Source of the DNA: Paraspadella gotoi
Taxonomy: Eukaryota; Chaetognatha
Direction: 5' to 3'
Length of the DNA stretch: 64,000 bases
Assembly (NCBI GenBank): GCA_051294375.1
Contig: JBJCIZ010000239.1
Location: 663,178-727,177, forward strand
Below, piece after piece: positions 1 through 13,889 of this stretch. Under the pieces are notes generated by a model that saw only the letters and a program-made list of their open reading frames with translations, was not told the DNA's origin and ran no database searches. A program made the position numbers and the translations under genes. Each line of letters starts with the position of its first letter. Position 1 is the stretch's first letter.

Positions 1-62
1 TTTTTTTGTTGTTTTTTTTTCAGTTGAAATCGAAGGCGATGTTGTTGTCGCCATCAAAATCT

Positions 63-103
<41 letters not shown>

Positions 104-1500
104 TCGTCCATCTCCGTATCCGTCCGACGATCGCTTTTCATAATCGTGTTTATTTTGGTTCTGGTATGAAAACCCTTTTCATCCCCTTTTCTTTTCTCTT
201 TTCTCTTCCTTTATTTTCCCTTTTTTCTTTTTCCTTTTTTTTTCCTTCCATCGACGCCCGAGAACAAAAGATCAATCCCCGTTTTGCGTCACGAGAAATC
301 TACGTCGCCGTTTGATGCCATCGAAAAAAAAAAAAGAAAACAAAGATGCCATTTTTGAACGGATGCCGTCTCATTATCGGTTCTACGGCGCGTCGTAACT
401 GGCGTAAATCTAATAAGAAAGTAGAGATTAAATTATATTAATTAGTAAGATTATTTATAACTGCATAACCTTTGAAATAGTATGGAGGAAGCCGGTAACA
501 TCCAAAGGCTATCACAAAAAAAAAGACACTTTTTTTCTTAGCGATTGCCGGACCAATAATGTCAAAATGGTGTCCGAATGCCGTACTGATGCTGTCCAAC
601 GCCGTACTAATTCCGTCCTACTTTTCCTTCAAACCAGCCACTCGAATTTTTTCGCTTCTTAATTTCCTCGCGTAACTAAATTCGATGCCCTGATTATATT
701 CCGCCCCGTGACCTCGCCCGTGGTGTATCCATGCCCCATAGCGACGCCTTTCAATATTGTTCATTGCATGAAAAATTCCCCCTGCATGCCCTTGAATGCC
801 CTGCGCCTTTAAATGGCCTCATTTAATAAAAAATGGGGGGCTTTGAATGCCGCGCCGAAAATCGTAAGAGGCATCGAGAATTCGTGCGGGTGGAAAAGAA
901 AAGAAAAAATGAATCTAATGTTGGCAACCGGGTTTTGGTTTCTATTGAAATTTTTATTTTTTTATTTTTATTAAAATGTTAGTTCTTTTATAAATTTGTT
1001 TTCGGCGTGCCATGGAAATTCTGTGAATATGGATCCATGAAAGAGAGAAAAACCCGCATCTACATTTTGACATCTATCAAGATACTATTACTTTTACAGA
1101 AGTACAATTAACAAATTGAAATGTATAATTTCGATTGAGTAATGAACTTATAAGTTTCGACGAAGCCTTTGACGGCCTTCTTCAAAGATTGAAGCGAACA
1201 CTGTGGAAGCGCATGCTTTAATTGGCAGCGGCAATGAAAGCCGAAAATGATTTGCTTATATTAATTTCAGTCAATACAAATGAGACAAAGACATTTTTTT
1301 AAATTTTTTTAAGTAATCACAAATTTAACTTGCGGACTAAAATAGAATTTTTTAAACGAAGAGTAATATAAAATTAAACTTAAAATTTATAATTATTTTA
1401 ATGATATGAGTTTATTTTAAATATTTATTAACAATTAAAATGCTAAAAGGATTACTCTGCAATATGCAAATGAGATTTTTGAATCGTTATCATTTTTTGT
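1..1500. other. Intergenic DNA without a recognisable gene
   Basis: I see no coding frame of meaningful length or composition here. The stretch contains a (GTC)n tract near its start, AT-rich sequence and homopolymer runs. It could hold an untranslated region or regulatory DNA, but nothing specific is visible. Confidence 0.6.
61..104. repeat. (GTC)n trinucleotide tract
   Basis: About 14 near-perfect GTC units. The same trinucleotide (or its complement GAC) recurs at 7.5, 38.8, 40.7-41.4, 43.0, 56.6 and 63-64 kb, so it is a preferred repeat of this genome. Confidence 0.9.
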
Positions 1501-1527
1501 AATTGAATATTTGTCGGAAATGCGTTT

Positions 1528-1566
<39 letters not shown>

Positions 1567-1767
1567 AGAGAAGAGATATATGCTAAAAGGAATTACTTAC
1601 TGAGCAAATATGCAAATGGAGATTTTTGAATCGTTATACCCATTTTTGGTATATTGTAATATAGTATTTGTCGGAAAATGCGTTTATATTCTCTCATCTT
1701 CTCTTCGTCTCTCCTCTGCTCTCTTCGTCTGCGGTCTCTCTCCCACATCTCTGTGCTCTCTCTCGTC

Positions 1768-1798
<31 letters not shown>

Positions 1799-2044
1799 AC
1801 CAACATTAGATGTTAATTAAATACATTTAAATGTATTGAAAAGAATTATATATAAATAAAATCTTACAAACCGGATCACGTCATCTTAATTATCATTCAA
1901 AGTGTTTCATCCTCAAGATCCTCAACTCTTTAAATTAAAAAGTGAAAGGGAATGCTCTCTGCTCTCTCATCTCTCTCTCTCTCTCTCTCTCTCTTCCACT
2001 CTTCTCTCCTCATCTCATCNNNNNNNNNNNNNNNNNNNNNNNNN

Positions 2045-2093
<49 letters not shown>

Positions 2094-2289
2094 ATCTCTC
2101 CTCTCTCTCTCTCACGAAGCTTAGATGTTAACTGTAAATACATTTATGTACGTATTGAAAAGAATGTATATATAAATAAAATCTTACAAACCGGACACGG
2201 TCATCGTTAATTATCATTCAAGTGTTTCATCGATCAAGATCCTCAACTCTTTAAATTAAAAAGAAGAGAAGAAAATGCTCTCTCTCTCT

Positions 2290-2334
<45 letters not shown>
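1440..2334. repeat. Two successive short tandem duplications separated by (CT)n tracts
   Basis: Sequence at about 1,440-1,540 (starting ATGCTAAAAGGATTACT) recurs with small indels at about 1,580-1,700. Sequence at about 1,808-1,955 (starting TAGATGTTAA) recurs at about 2,123-2,278. Each copy ends in a (CT)n run, and a 25-base N gap lies at 2,020-2,044. The copies differ mainly by one-base insertions and deletions. Confidence 0.75.
2020..2044. other. Assembly gap (25 N)
   Basis: A run of exactly 25 N inside a CT-rich tract. Gaps of the same size occur at 9,772-9,796, 19,673-19,697, 31,940-31,964, 33,788-33,812 and 56,823-56,847, so the length is likely a placeholder. A 10-N gap lies at 9,023-9,032. 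Confidence 0.95.
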
Positions 2335-2336
<2 letters not shown>

Positions 2337-2624
2337 AAAACCGAACCTTAAGAATTGGCCGCCGCCATGCCTTAAGCCTAAAGATAACATTAAGGGATTC
2401 AACAAAAAAAAAAGAAGAAAGAAAATTAATGAAAAAAAAGTTCGAGCACAAAAAGAGTGAATGAGGAAATCGTGAAAAAAAAAAATGTAGGAACGTGAAA
2501 AATTACGTGAATCAGAAGAAATAACGAAAACTTTTTCTCTTAAAACTTCAAAAGAATGAAAAACCTCTTTTTTTCTTTTATCGCCGCGTTCGCTCAACGG
2601 CCTACGTAATGCGTTTTTCCGAAG

Positions 2625-2667
<43 letters not shown>

Positions 2668-3211
2668 AGAGAGAGGAGAAAGAGGAGAGTTTAGAGAGAG
2701 AGAATAGAGAGAGGAGAGACGGAGAGATCGAGAGAGAGAGTTTGTCCTTGATAAGCAGGCCCGAAACGTGTTCCCCGCTATTTGAAGGCGATTTTCCTTA
2801 TCAAAAAGCGCGAGTTAAACTTAAACCCGAAATAAAGTTTTAAAAGAGGAAATTAAAACAGTCTAATTTTACCAGGTGAGGAGACGATTCGTTATCGTTT
2901 TGGCAGGCTCTTTCATTAGATATTTAAATCTTTTTTTAAATGTCTCATCAAACATTTATTGTCCCTTTCATATCTCTTTTCTGCATCTATTGTTATTTCT
3001 TTTCTCAAGGTTAAACCATATTTTCTGGAGAATGTAAATATCAATATTCAAACAATATAAGTTTTATATACCTGATCATATGAAACTCTCTCAAAATAAG
3101 TCGACAACGTAAATTCGCACCCAAAATATCTTTTTTAAAATAATCCGGTAACAGAACCAACTATAAATTTAAAAAATTATATAAATACAACTATGTTGCC
3201 CACCGACTTTG

Positions 3212-3310
3212 GACAAATAAATGACATACCATCATATTTTTGATCAATAAATCAAATGACAAATAATGACAACATAAAACCATCAATAGACAAATAATGA
3301 CAATATACAA
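3212..3310. repeat. Short tandem repeat based on GACAAATAAT
   Basis: The ten-base motif GACAAATAAT and the phrase GACATACCATCAT are repeated here with decay. The counterpart at 8,905-9,062 has many more copies, so the array has expanded or contracted between the two duplication units. Confidence 0.7.
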
Positions 3311-3479
3311 TACATTACAATAATCGCATAGCCATATATTCGGTAACAGATCTTATATTAGGACATTGGTTACCCTGTCAGACACCAAAATCTGTTTAAA
3401 GGTCGATTAAACGGCCGTCATGTTTCAGACCTCCAAAAAGTCAGATACCCTTTGAAGTTTGTCACAAAACTTTTCGATG

Positions 3480-4215
3480 GACTCTCTGTTGGAATACTTT
3501 TGACATTATTGCTAAATTTAGTGGTCACTTGTTTTTCTTATAACAGTAGCCCAAGCTAGTAATGCTATATTACTAAACTTTAATTGTATTGCTACCATCT
3601 TGAATAAAGTTTTGTAGATATTTTGTGAGAAACAAAAGTCACACCCCTATATAAAAGGTAGCTTCAATTGTTTGATCACTGAGGTTTGATAACTCCTGCT
3701 AATAAGGATGTAAGTATTTGTTTTGTAAAAATGAGCATTTTTCTTTGAAGATAAGTTTCTAATAAATGTTATTTTTTATTTTTTAGTGCTTATCTCTTGC
3801 AAATAATGGAAACTACAATGCAATCTGCTTTAATTCGTTATTGTCTTCTACTGTCTACATAATTATGAACTTATGTAATAAACGATTTAAACCTTTAAAT
3901 GGAGTTAACTAAATTCCTTGAAATGCCAATTAAACAAACTCGAAATTGAACAACCTCAGTTAAAGAGTAATATAACGTTTATCTCGTCGACTAACCCTCG
4001 AAACGTCGGTTACTCGATCAGACTCGTAATCTGTGTCCCGCATATAAACTAATTTTCGCCGTTGTTTAAAAACAGGAGAATTTCAATTCCAAAAAAAAAA
4101 ATGTACATGCCCCACTTTGATAGATAATTCGCTGGACGTAATTCCCATTTCATTCCCCACTCCAATCGATCCCAGCTCAAATTCCAAACTCATTCCCCAC
4201 CCTCCAATCCGATCC
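3480..4215. other. AT-rich segment present in only one copy of the older duplication
   Basis: The shared sequence breaks after CAGACCTCCAAAAAGTCAGA in both copies. In the first copy about 0.7 kb of AT-rich DNA follows before homology resumes at the phrase CCGACTTT. In the second copy the two phrases are directly joined at about 9,170. It is therefore either an insertion here or a deletion there. I recognise no gene or terminal repeat in it. Confidence 0.6.
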
Positions 4216-4358
4216 GATCCCCGACTTTTAATCTCCTCTTCCTCCCCGCTTCCTCCGGTCATCTTTCCCCACTTTTCCTCTACCTTCCATCATCCCAGCA
4301 ATTTAAGTTTTACGTTTTTCTTCCGGAGGAGAAAAAAACAGAAGTTTCTCTTCTTCTT

Positions 4359-4440
<82 letters not shown>

Positions 4441-4569
4441 CCCTCTCTCTCTCTCTCTCTCAATGATGCGATTCTCTTTCCAGAACCAGGTCCAATTCTC
4501 CCTGGGGCGAAACTCCGGGCAAAAGAGGCAATAGAACAAAGGAAGAAAGAGACCCCGGGGAGCTGCTCT

Positions 4570-5090
4570 CCGCCCTTTCTCGTCTTCTCCTGATTCTTCC
4601 TCTCCCCGCCCCTCTGCTCGTCTCGTCTCCTCCTGATCTTCTTCTTCCTCCCTCCTCCGGCTTCTCGCTGATCTTCTTCTCCCGCCCTCTCTCGTCTTCA
4701 CTCCTGATCTTCTTCTTCCGCCTATCTCGTCGTCTTCTCTCGTCTCTCTCCTGATCTCTCTCCCGCCCTCTCTCATCTTCTCTCCTGATCTTCTTCTCCA
4801 ACCTCTTTCGTCTTCTCTCCTGATCTTCTTCTTCCACCCTCTCTCGGCTTCTCTCCTGATCTTCTTCTTCTGCCCTCTCTTGTCTTCTCTCCTGATCTTT
4901 TCCTCCCACCCCTCTCTTGTCTTCTCTCCTGACCTTCTCCGCCCTCTCTCATCTTCTCTCCTGATCTTCTTTCTCCCGCCCGCCTCTCTCGTCCTTCTCT
5001 CCTGACCTTCTCCCCGCCTCTCTCGTCTTCTCTCCTGATCTTCTCTTCCGCCCTCTCTCGGCTTCTCTCCTGGATCTTCTTCTTATATCT
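4570..5090. repeat. Pyrimidine-rich minisatellite, about 36-40-bp unit
   Basis: Roughly 14 imperfect units share the core TCTCTCCTGATCTTCTTCT and the phrase CCGCCCTCTCTCGTCTTC. The second duplication unit keeps only about five units (9,480-9,660). The strand is almost purely pyrimidine, so the Arg/Glu-rich minus-strand frames across it are repeat translation and not genes. Confidence 0.85.
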
Positions 5091-5265
5091 ATTTTCACTT
5101 TCTCAATTCCTCTCCTTCTCCTCTCTATTTATTCCTCTCTTTCTTTTCTGAATTCTTTTTTGATCTTCTTCTCCCTATCTATTTCCGTTTCTCTCTTTCC
5201 TTATGCTCTCTACTTTCTATCTCCCTTTCTCTTTTCCTCGTACATCCTTCTTCATTTTACCCCCT

Positions 5266-5362
<97 letters not shown>

Positions 5363-5621
5363 TGTCTCCTCTCTCTCTCCCATCACCAGCCCATTTACAA
5401 AAATGTTCCAAAAGTAATATTTTTGTGTCATTCAACTTTTTCCCGGGATCTTGGCGAGAACAGATCTAACTCGACAGCATCGACAAGACACGACATTAAG
5501 GCCGATTTAAACCCTCTGCGAAAAAACGGGTCTATAAAGGGAGAGGACAAAACATAAAAACGATAAAAATATATATCGCCGCCCGCCGATGTAGTAATTA
5601 AAAAGGGAATGGCAGTCTTCG

Positions 5622-5694
<73 letters not shown>

Positions 5695-6492
5695 GCTTGT
5701 TAATGAAGGTACTTGTGTCGGAGCAGAGAAACGAGTCGGCGTCCATCCGAGATAAGCGGCTTCGAAAAAGAAACGAAGTACAAAGAGAGAATGGAACGAT
5801 GGAAGAGAGAGGAAAAGGAAGGTGGAAAGTGGAAGAGAGAGAAAAAGGAAGGTAGAAATGTGGAAGAGAGAAGGAAAAGGAGTGGAAGGAAGAGAGGAAA
5901 ATGTTGAAAGTGGAAGAGAGAGGGAAAAAAGATGTGGAACTGGAAGGAATGAGAGAAAAAAGGGAAGTTAGAAAGATAACGATGGGAATGCTGGAAAATG
6001 GAAATGATGGAACAAATTAGAAATGCTGAAAACGCTGGAAATGATGGAAAAGTTGAAAACGCTGAAATGCTGAAAAGATATGACAAAAGTTAGTGGAAAA
6101 GTGAAAGAATTTTTCAGTTTTCACCGGTATAAGCGACATTTTAAAATTTCAGTGGCCGCAGTTAAATGCAAACACCGGTAGAGATATGAAAAGAAGAAGC
6201 GAAATTTTAGAGGAAAAGCGGAGGATTAATAAGGAGAAGCGGAAAATTATAAGAAGAAGCGTAGATTTGAAGCGGAGAAGCGGTCGAAAGAGCGATCGCT
6301 CGAGCTGTTATTAATCGAAAGGGATTATTCGTCTGTCAAGATTCGAGAGAGGCTGGCTCGCTCTTCCTGTTTATCTGCCCGCCTACTAGGTGTGCGGGAA
6401 ATTATGACGGTTTGAAGTGGAGATGAGAAAGGGAAGAGAGAGAGACAGACAGAGAGAGTGAGAGAGAAGAATGAAGGAGAAAAAGTGAGATG

Positions 6493-6589
<97 letters not shown>

Positions 6590-7350
6590 ATGGAGATGAA
6601 TTTAGTAAAACAGCTAACAGTGAGAAATAAGATAGGTATCCATTATTAAGTAACCTCTCACTTACAAATAACTGATTAGAACCGGAGGCCTTCTTTTTTT
6701 CGAATCTATCAATTTTTTTCCCATTAAAAATTCAAAATAATAAAAAAAATGTTTTTTATTTTTTCCTAAAACGAGGACGAGATTAATGTTCATTTTTGGG
6801 GGACGAATTCGGAAGTTCTCGCTGGCGCGCCTCGACGGGAAATTTTATGGCTTTTCTAAAAAGATTATTGAAAATCGATGGACAACTTATCTAAAACTTG
6901 GTTGCTACTTTTTCCTATGAAAAATTTAAGATTTACTGTTTTACTGGTGTTAGATTAAAAATTTAAAAATGAATAAAAAATGTCGAGTATATTTGACATA
7001 AGTAGTTAAATTTGAACTATTAGATATTTAATTTTTAATAACGTAATGGGGATAGGGATGTTAATATTTAATGTAGTCGAATAAACTCAACTAAATCTTT
7101 CAGTATTACATTTAATACTAAAATAAATCTAATGAACCTATACATTAATTACTACCCCCTGAAAAGAAAAATTTGCATTGCCCGAGGAATAAACAAATTT
7201 CGGGTGGAGAATAAAATAGAAATTAAATAGAAATAAAATCGGGAATAAAAAATAAATTTCTGCCCACCGAAAGGAAATCTGCGCCGTTGACGTCGGAGAG
7301 AAAAAAGAGAAAACATCATCTCTCAGACCAGAAGTTGACTCTTTTTGAGA

Positions 7351-7406
<56 letters not shown>

Positions 7407-7489
7407 GAGAGAGAGAGAGAGAGATCGTAAAGATTCCTGATTTTCGTCTTGATGTCTCCTTTTTTTTTGGAGAGACGTTCTTTTCCGGC

Positions 7490-7492
7490 GAC

Positions 7493-7560
<68 letters not shown>

Positions 7561-7561
7561 T
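7490..7561. repeat. (GAC)n trinucleotide tract
   Basis: About 22 GAC/ACG units, nearly perfect. In the two later copies of this block (about 12,228-12,302 and 20,943-21,017) the tract is interrupted and shorter, for example as GACGGACGACGCACGACGACG. Confidence 0.9.
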
Positions 7562-8009
7562 GATTATTTAACTGAACACTAAAAAAAAAACTGGATTTTG
7601 AATTTTTATGCCTTGATTTTAGGGTTAATTTTTCTTTTCTTTAATTATTATGTCTGGTATTCTGCCTGTTTCTATGTCCTCGGTCTCCTCTTATTTCTCA
7701 TCTCTCACTCTTCTTCTCTCTCCCTCTCTCTCTTTATCTCTCTCTCTCCTTTCGTTTTCTCTTTCTTTCTTTCTTTTCTTTCTTTCTTTCGTTCCTTTCT
7801 TTTTTTCTTTTTTCCTTTTTTCTTTTTCCTTTCTTTCATTTTCTTTCTTTCTATCCAGTATATAAGCGTGATAGGCAGACGCGGGTCTATTACCCCCTCC
7901 TTCTCATTCACCTCCTTCTTCATCCTTCTCCAGGTTTCGGCCGCGTCTTTCTTTCTTTCTGTCTTTTTTCTTCTTTCTTTCTTTCTTTATTTTTTCTTCT
8001 ATATTTATT

Positions 8010-8067
<58 letters not shown>

Positions 8068-8402
8068 TTCTTTCCCTCTCTCTACCTTTTTTTCCCGATT
8101 ACATCTCTCGATTTTAAAAACCCGAACCTTAAAGAATTGGCGCCGCCAATGCCTTAAGCCTAAAGATAACATTAAGGGATTCAACAAAAAAAGAAGAAAG
8201 AAAAATTAATGAAAAAAAAGAAAAGATTCGAGCACAAAAGAGTGAATGAGGAAATCGTGAAAAAAAAAATGTAGGAAATCGTGAAAAATTACGTGAATAG
8301 AAGAAAACGAAACTTTTTCTCTTAAACTAAAAAGAAGAAAAACCTCTTTTTTTTTTCTTTATCGCGCGTCGCCTCAACGGCCTACGTAATCCTTTTTCCG
8401 AA

Positions 8403-8474
<72 letters not shown>

Positions 8475-8904
8475 GAGAGAGTTTCCTTGATAAGGCCCCG
8501 AACGTGTTCCCGCTATTTGAAAGCGATTTTCTTATCAAAAAGCGGAGGTTAAAACTTAAAACCCGAATAAAGTTTTAAAAGAGGAAATAAAAAGTCTAAT
8601 TTTCCAGGTGAGGGACGATCTTTCGTTTGGCGGCTCATTCATTAGATATTAAAGCTTTTTTAATGTCTCATCAAACAATTTATTTTCCCTTTCATATCTT
8701 TTTCTCTTATTGTTATTTCTTTTCCAAAGTTTAACATATTTTCTGGAGAATGTAAATATCAATATTCAAATAATATATATCCTGATCATATGAATCCAAA
8801 ATAAGCGAAACGTAAATTCGCCCAAATATCTTTTTAAAAAATCGGTACAACCAATATAAATTATAAAAATTATATAAATAAACTATGTTGCCCCCGACTT
8901 TGGA

Positions 8905-9062
8905 CAAATAATGACATACCATCATATTTTTGACGAATAATGACAAATAATGACAAATAATGACAAATAATGACATACCATCATAATTTTGACAAATAAT
9001 GACAAATAATGACAAATAATGANNNNNNNNNNCAAATAATGACAAATAATGACATACCATCA
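8905..9062. repeat. GACAAATAAT tandem array
   Basis: At least ten copies of GACAAATAAT are interspersed with GACATACCATCATATTTTT, with a 10-N gap at 9,023-9,032. The open frame read on the minus strand (repeating Tyr-Leu-Ser-Leu-Phe) is a translation of this repeat. Confidence 0.85.
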
Positions 9063-9288
9063 TATTTTTTCGGTAACAGATTTATTAGGACATTGTTATC
9101 TGTCAGACACAATCTTTTAAAGGTCCATTAAAACGCGTCATGTTTTCAGACCTCCAAAAAGTCAGATAACCCGACTTTAATCCCCACTTCCTTCCCCGCT
9201 TCCTCCGATCATCTTTCCCCACTTTCTTCCTCTCCTCATTCCCAGCAATTTTAGTTTTACGTTTTTCTCCGGAGGAGAAAAAACAGAA

Positions 9289-9366
<78 letters not shown>

Positions 9367-9849
9367 GATCGATTCTCTTTCCACGAACCAGGTCCAATTC
9401 TCCCTGGGGCGAAACTCCCGGGCAAAAGAGGCAATTAGAACAAAGGAAGAAAGAGACCCCGGGGAGCTGCTCTCCCGCCCTTTCTCGGCTTCTCTCCTGA
9501 TCTTCTTCTCCCGCCATCTCTCGTCTTCTCTCCTGATCTTCTTCTCCCAACCTCTCTCATCTTTTTTCCTGATCTTCTCCCGCTGTCTCTCTGCTTCTCT
9601 CCTGATCTTCTTCTCTCTCTTTTCTCATCTTCACTCCTGATCTTCTTCTCCCTATCTATTTTCACTTTCTCAATTCTTCTCCTTCTTCCTGTCTATTTAT
9701 TCTTCTCTTTTTTTTCTCGTCTTCTTTTCTGATCTTCTTCTCCCTATCTATTTCCGCTTTCTCTCTTTCCTNNNNNNNNNNNNNNNNNNNNNNNNNTATG
9801 TTTCTACTTTTCTATCTCCCTTTCCTTAGTCACTTCTGCATTACCCTCT

Positions 9850-9918
<69 letters not shown>

Positions 9919-10183
9919 CATCACCAGCCCATTCTTCAAAAAATGTCCAAAAGGATAATATTATTGTGTCATGTCGAACTTTTTCCCGGGATCTCTGGCG
10001 AAAACAGACTCTACTCGACAGACATCGACAGACACGAACATAAGGGCCGATTTAAACCTCCGAAAAAATACGGGTCTATAAAAGGGGAGGACAAAACATA
10101 AAAACGATAAAAATATATATCGCCGCCGCCCGATGTAGTATTAAAAAGGGAATGGCATTTCTTCGCTTTCTCTCTCCTCTCTC

Positions 10184-10219
<36 letters not shown>

Positions 10220-11049
10220 CTCTCTCTCTCTCTCTCTCTCTCGCTTTGTTAATAAGGTACTTGTGTCGGAGGCAGGGAAAACGAGTCGGGTCCATCTCGA
10301 GATAAGCGCTCGAAAAAGAAACGAAAGTACAAGAGAGAATGGAAGATGGGAAGAGAGAGGAAAAAGAAGGTAGGAAAGTGAAGAAGGAAAAAAAGGAAGG
10401 TAGAAAGTGGAGAAGAGAAGGAAAAGGAGGTGGAAGGAAGAGAGGAAAATGTTGTAAAGTGGAAGAAGAGAGGGAAAAAGAGATGGTGGAAACTGAAAGG
10501 AAGTGAGAGAAAAAAGGGAAAGTTAGAAAGATAAACGGATGGGAATGTGGAAAAATGGAAATGATGGAAACAATAGAAATGCTGAAAACGCTGGAAATGA
10601 TGGAAAAAGATGAAAACGATGGAAATGCTGAAAACGATATGACAAAAGTTGGTGGAAAAGTGAAAGAATTTTCAGTTTTCACGTATAACGACATTTAAAA
10701 TTTCAGTGGCCGCAGTTAAATGCAGACCCGGTAGAGATATAAGAGAGAAGGGAAATTTAGGAAGAAGCGGAGATTACAAAGGAGAAGCGAAAGTTATAAA
10801 GAAGCGTAGTTTTGAAGCGGAGAACCGATCGAAGAGGGCGAGCTGTTAATTTAATCGAAAGGATTATTTCGTTGTCAAGATTCGAGAGAGGCTGGGCTCG
10901 TCTTCTGTTATCTGCCCGCCTACTTAGGTGGTCGGGGAAAATTATGACGGTTTGAAGTTGGAGAGAGAGAGAGGGAGAGAGAGGGGGATAGAGAGAGAGA
11001 GAGTACAGAAGAGAGAGTGAGAGAGAAGGAAATGAAGAGAAAAAAGTGA

Positions 11050-11131
<82 letters not shown>

Positions 11132-11213
11132 AAGAAGGAGAAAAAGTGAGATGGAGAGAAAGAAGAGAGAGAGAGAGACGAGAGAGAGAGAGAGAGAGAG
11201 AGAAGAGAGAGAT

Positions 11214-11277
<64 letters not shown>

Positions 11278-12067
11278 GAGGAGAGAAGAATGGGAGATGA
11301 ATTTAGTAAAACAGCCAAACAGTATAATAGATAGGTATCCATATAGTAACTCTCACTTAACAAATTAATTGATTTAGAACCGGAGGCTTTTTTTTTCGAA
11401 TCATCAAATTTTTTTCCCATTAAAAATTCAAAATAATAAAAAAAATGTTTTTTTATTTTTTTCCTAAAAACGAGACGAGATTAATGTTCATTTTTTGGGG
11501 AGGAATTCTGGTCGGCTGGCGGCCTTCGACGGAAATTTATGGCTTCTAAAATATTATTGAAATCGATGGACAACTTATCCAAAACTGGTTGTACTTATCC
11601 TATGGAAAAATTATAGATTATCTGTTTTACGTGTTAGATTAAAAATTAAAATGAATAAAGAAAGTCGAGTATATTTGACATAAGTATTAAATTTAACTAT
11701 TATATATTTAATTTTTAATAACGTAATGGGGACATTGATGTTAGTGTAATATTTAATGTAGCCGAATTACTAAACTAAATCTTCAGTATTACATTTAATA
11801 CTAAAATAATCTAATGACCTATACATTAATACATTAATACCCCCTGAAAAAAAAAATTTAGCATTGCCCGAGAATAAAAAAATTCGGGTGAGATAAATGA
11901 AATAAAATAGAAATAAAATCGGGATAAAAATAAAATTGTCTTCCACCGAAAGGAAATCTCGCCTTTTTGACGCGGAGAGAAAAAAAAGACGAAAACGATC
12001 ATCCTTCAGACCAGAAGTTTGACTCTTTTTGGAGGAGAGAGAGAGAGAGCAGCAGAGAGAGAACAAG

Positions 12068-12157
<90 letters not shown>

Positions 12158-12448
12158 GTAATAGATTCTGATTTATTTATATCTTTGATGTCTCCTTTTT
12201 TTTTTGGAAGAGACGTTTTTTCCCGGCGACGGACGACGCACGACGACGAAACGACGAACGACGGACGACCGATCGACGAGACGAACAAAACGGACGACGA
12301 TGATTATTACTGACACTAAAAAAAAACTTGATTTTGAATTTTTATTCGATGATTTTAGGTTAATTTTTCTTTTCTTAATTATTATGTCTTATTCTGCTGT
12401 TCTGTCCTCCGGTCTTTATTCTCTTATTTCTCACTTCTCTCACTCTCT

Positions 12449-12508
<60 letters not shown>

Positions 12509-12539
12509 ATCTCTCTCTCTCTCTTTCGTTTTTCTTTCT

Positions 12540-12654
12540 TTTTCTTTCTGTTCTTTCTTTCTTTCTTTTCTTTCTTCTTTCTTTCTTTCTTTTCTTTTCT
12601 TTGTTTCTTTCTATTTTCTTTCTTTCTTTTTTCTATTTCTTTCTATAATTTATT

Positions 12655-12655
<1 letters not shown>
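12540..12655. repeat. (TTTC)n-rich tract
   Basis: Imperfect CTTT tetranucleotides flanked by CT tracts. An identical tract lies at about 21,250-21,370, and a related one at 7,760-7,990. Confidence 0.85.
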
Positions 12656-12742
<87 letters not shown>

Positions 12743-13889
12743 CGTAGTTAAACTTATCATCGCGTTAAAAACGATCACCTTATCTTCCCACGTCAATATT
12801 TACTTGCGGCGTTTAGAAAGGAAAACAAAACTCAGTTTAAAAAACTTTTTTTTCTCATCCATATCGTCTCGTCTTTTGTTTCAGGTTTTCAGGTCAATCA
12901 ATCAATTGACGCGATTCAAATGGCGATGGAAATTCTTCATGGCAGTTCGCGTCTTTAGAATTAGAATCGCTCTCTTATCAGTTCCCTTAAGTTTGAAAGA
13001 GCTTACTAGAATCATATAATTACGCAATCGCATCGAATAAAGTAACAATTAGGAACATAGCCAATGATTATCTTCATCTTTATGAAAAAAAAACGATGTA
13101 TTATGCCGTTAGCTCTAAAAACAACATGTAAAAAATAAATTCTTAAGTCCATGATGCCAAAAGGCGCAGGAGCAACGAACGTTGGAATAAATCGCTGTCC
13201 TTGTTTTTAACCCTTACAATTTTTGCAGCGCTCGTTTCGCCGTCAGAGAACGGCAACGGGACGCCTTCCTTTCGACCTATAGGTCACCTTCACACGCGGT
13301 TATCCGCAGACAACATTCACGAAAAACAACAGACTCAGGACACTTAGCAACCAATATACTCGCACACACACTCGCAGAAACTTTGGAAATAGACGGGGGA
13401 ACTTTCTGCACCAAGGTGGGGTAAGACAACGATATCCCCGTGTGGTTTCTCGATGGATTGTGGTCTCATCTCTCTCCTTCTCTATCTCATTTCATCCTCT
13501 CTCTCTGCTCACTCTCCTCACTGACATCTCTCCCAACGAAATAACAACTAGTAGAAACCGACCAGCTACTCACATCACTCATATACACACCGCTATTAGA
13601 ACAGAGGAGTATAGCCCGCCTTGCGATGGCCTTTTTTTCGTAGACACGACCCATTTTTTATCTAATATTACCGAATTTTTTGAGTTAAAGATTAGGTTTA
13701 GATTAGGCTAAGGGATTTGGTCTGAGGTAAGGTTAGTGATTTAAAGTTAAAGGACTTGGTTAGTGTTTACGGAATACCATTTAGGGTCAAAGATTATAAA
13801 TTCGGAATTATGGGGTTATGGAGGCATGGCGCAAAAATTATGGTTAAGAATTCGTTTATATATTTAAAAATAATATATATAATAATATA

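Larger units (their letters stand above)
2333..8111. repeat. Duplication unit A, first copy
   Basis: This block starts with AACCTTAAGAATTGGC. It contains AT-rich sequence, a pyrimidine minisatellite, CT/GA tracts and a (GAC)n tract, and ends before the same start motif at about 8,120. Sub-blocks 2,333-3,480 and 4,215-8,111 match 8,112-9,170 and 9,173 to about 12,750 in the same order and orientation. I judged homology by eye from shared landmark phrases. No coding gene is visible inside it. Confidence 0.75.
1533..12739. repeat. Many interspersed (CT)n / (GA)n microsatellites (first half of the mosaic)
   Basis: Long dinucleotide tracts on the + strand lie at about these positions. CT: 1,533-1,562, 1,769-1,798, 2,045-2,113, 2,277-2,334, 4,360-4,460, 5,267-5,358, 5,617-5,695, 8,011-8,070, 9,292-9,362, 9,851-9,914, 10,182-10,243, 12,435-12,537 and 12,656-12,739. 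GA: 2,628-2,667, 6,487-6,590, 7,350-7,424, 8,404-8,482, 10,960-11,285 and 12,030-12,155. The same tracts recur in the later copies. They explain the apparent Ser/Leu-rich and Arg/Glu-rich open frames. Confidence 0.9.
8112..12750. repeat. Duplication unit A, second copy
   Basis: Starts like the first copy (AACCTTAAAGAATTGGC), lacks the 3,480-4,215 segment and has a much shorter pyrimidine minisatellite. It continues into sequence shared with the 8.7-kb tandem unit. Differences from the first copy are mainly single-base indels, often in homopolymers. No coding gene is visible. Confidence 0.7.

Noticed and set aside
1610-12313. Many Ser/Leu-rich and Arg/Glu-rich open frames
   Set aside because: They are translations of CT/GA dinucleotide and TTTC/GAAA tracts. 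They appear on both strands and change frame between duplicate copies.
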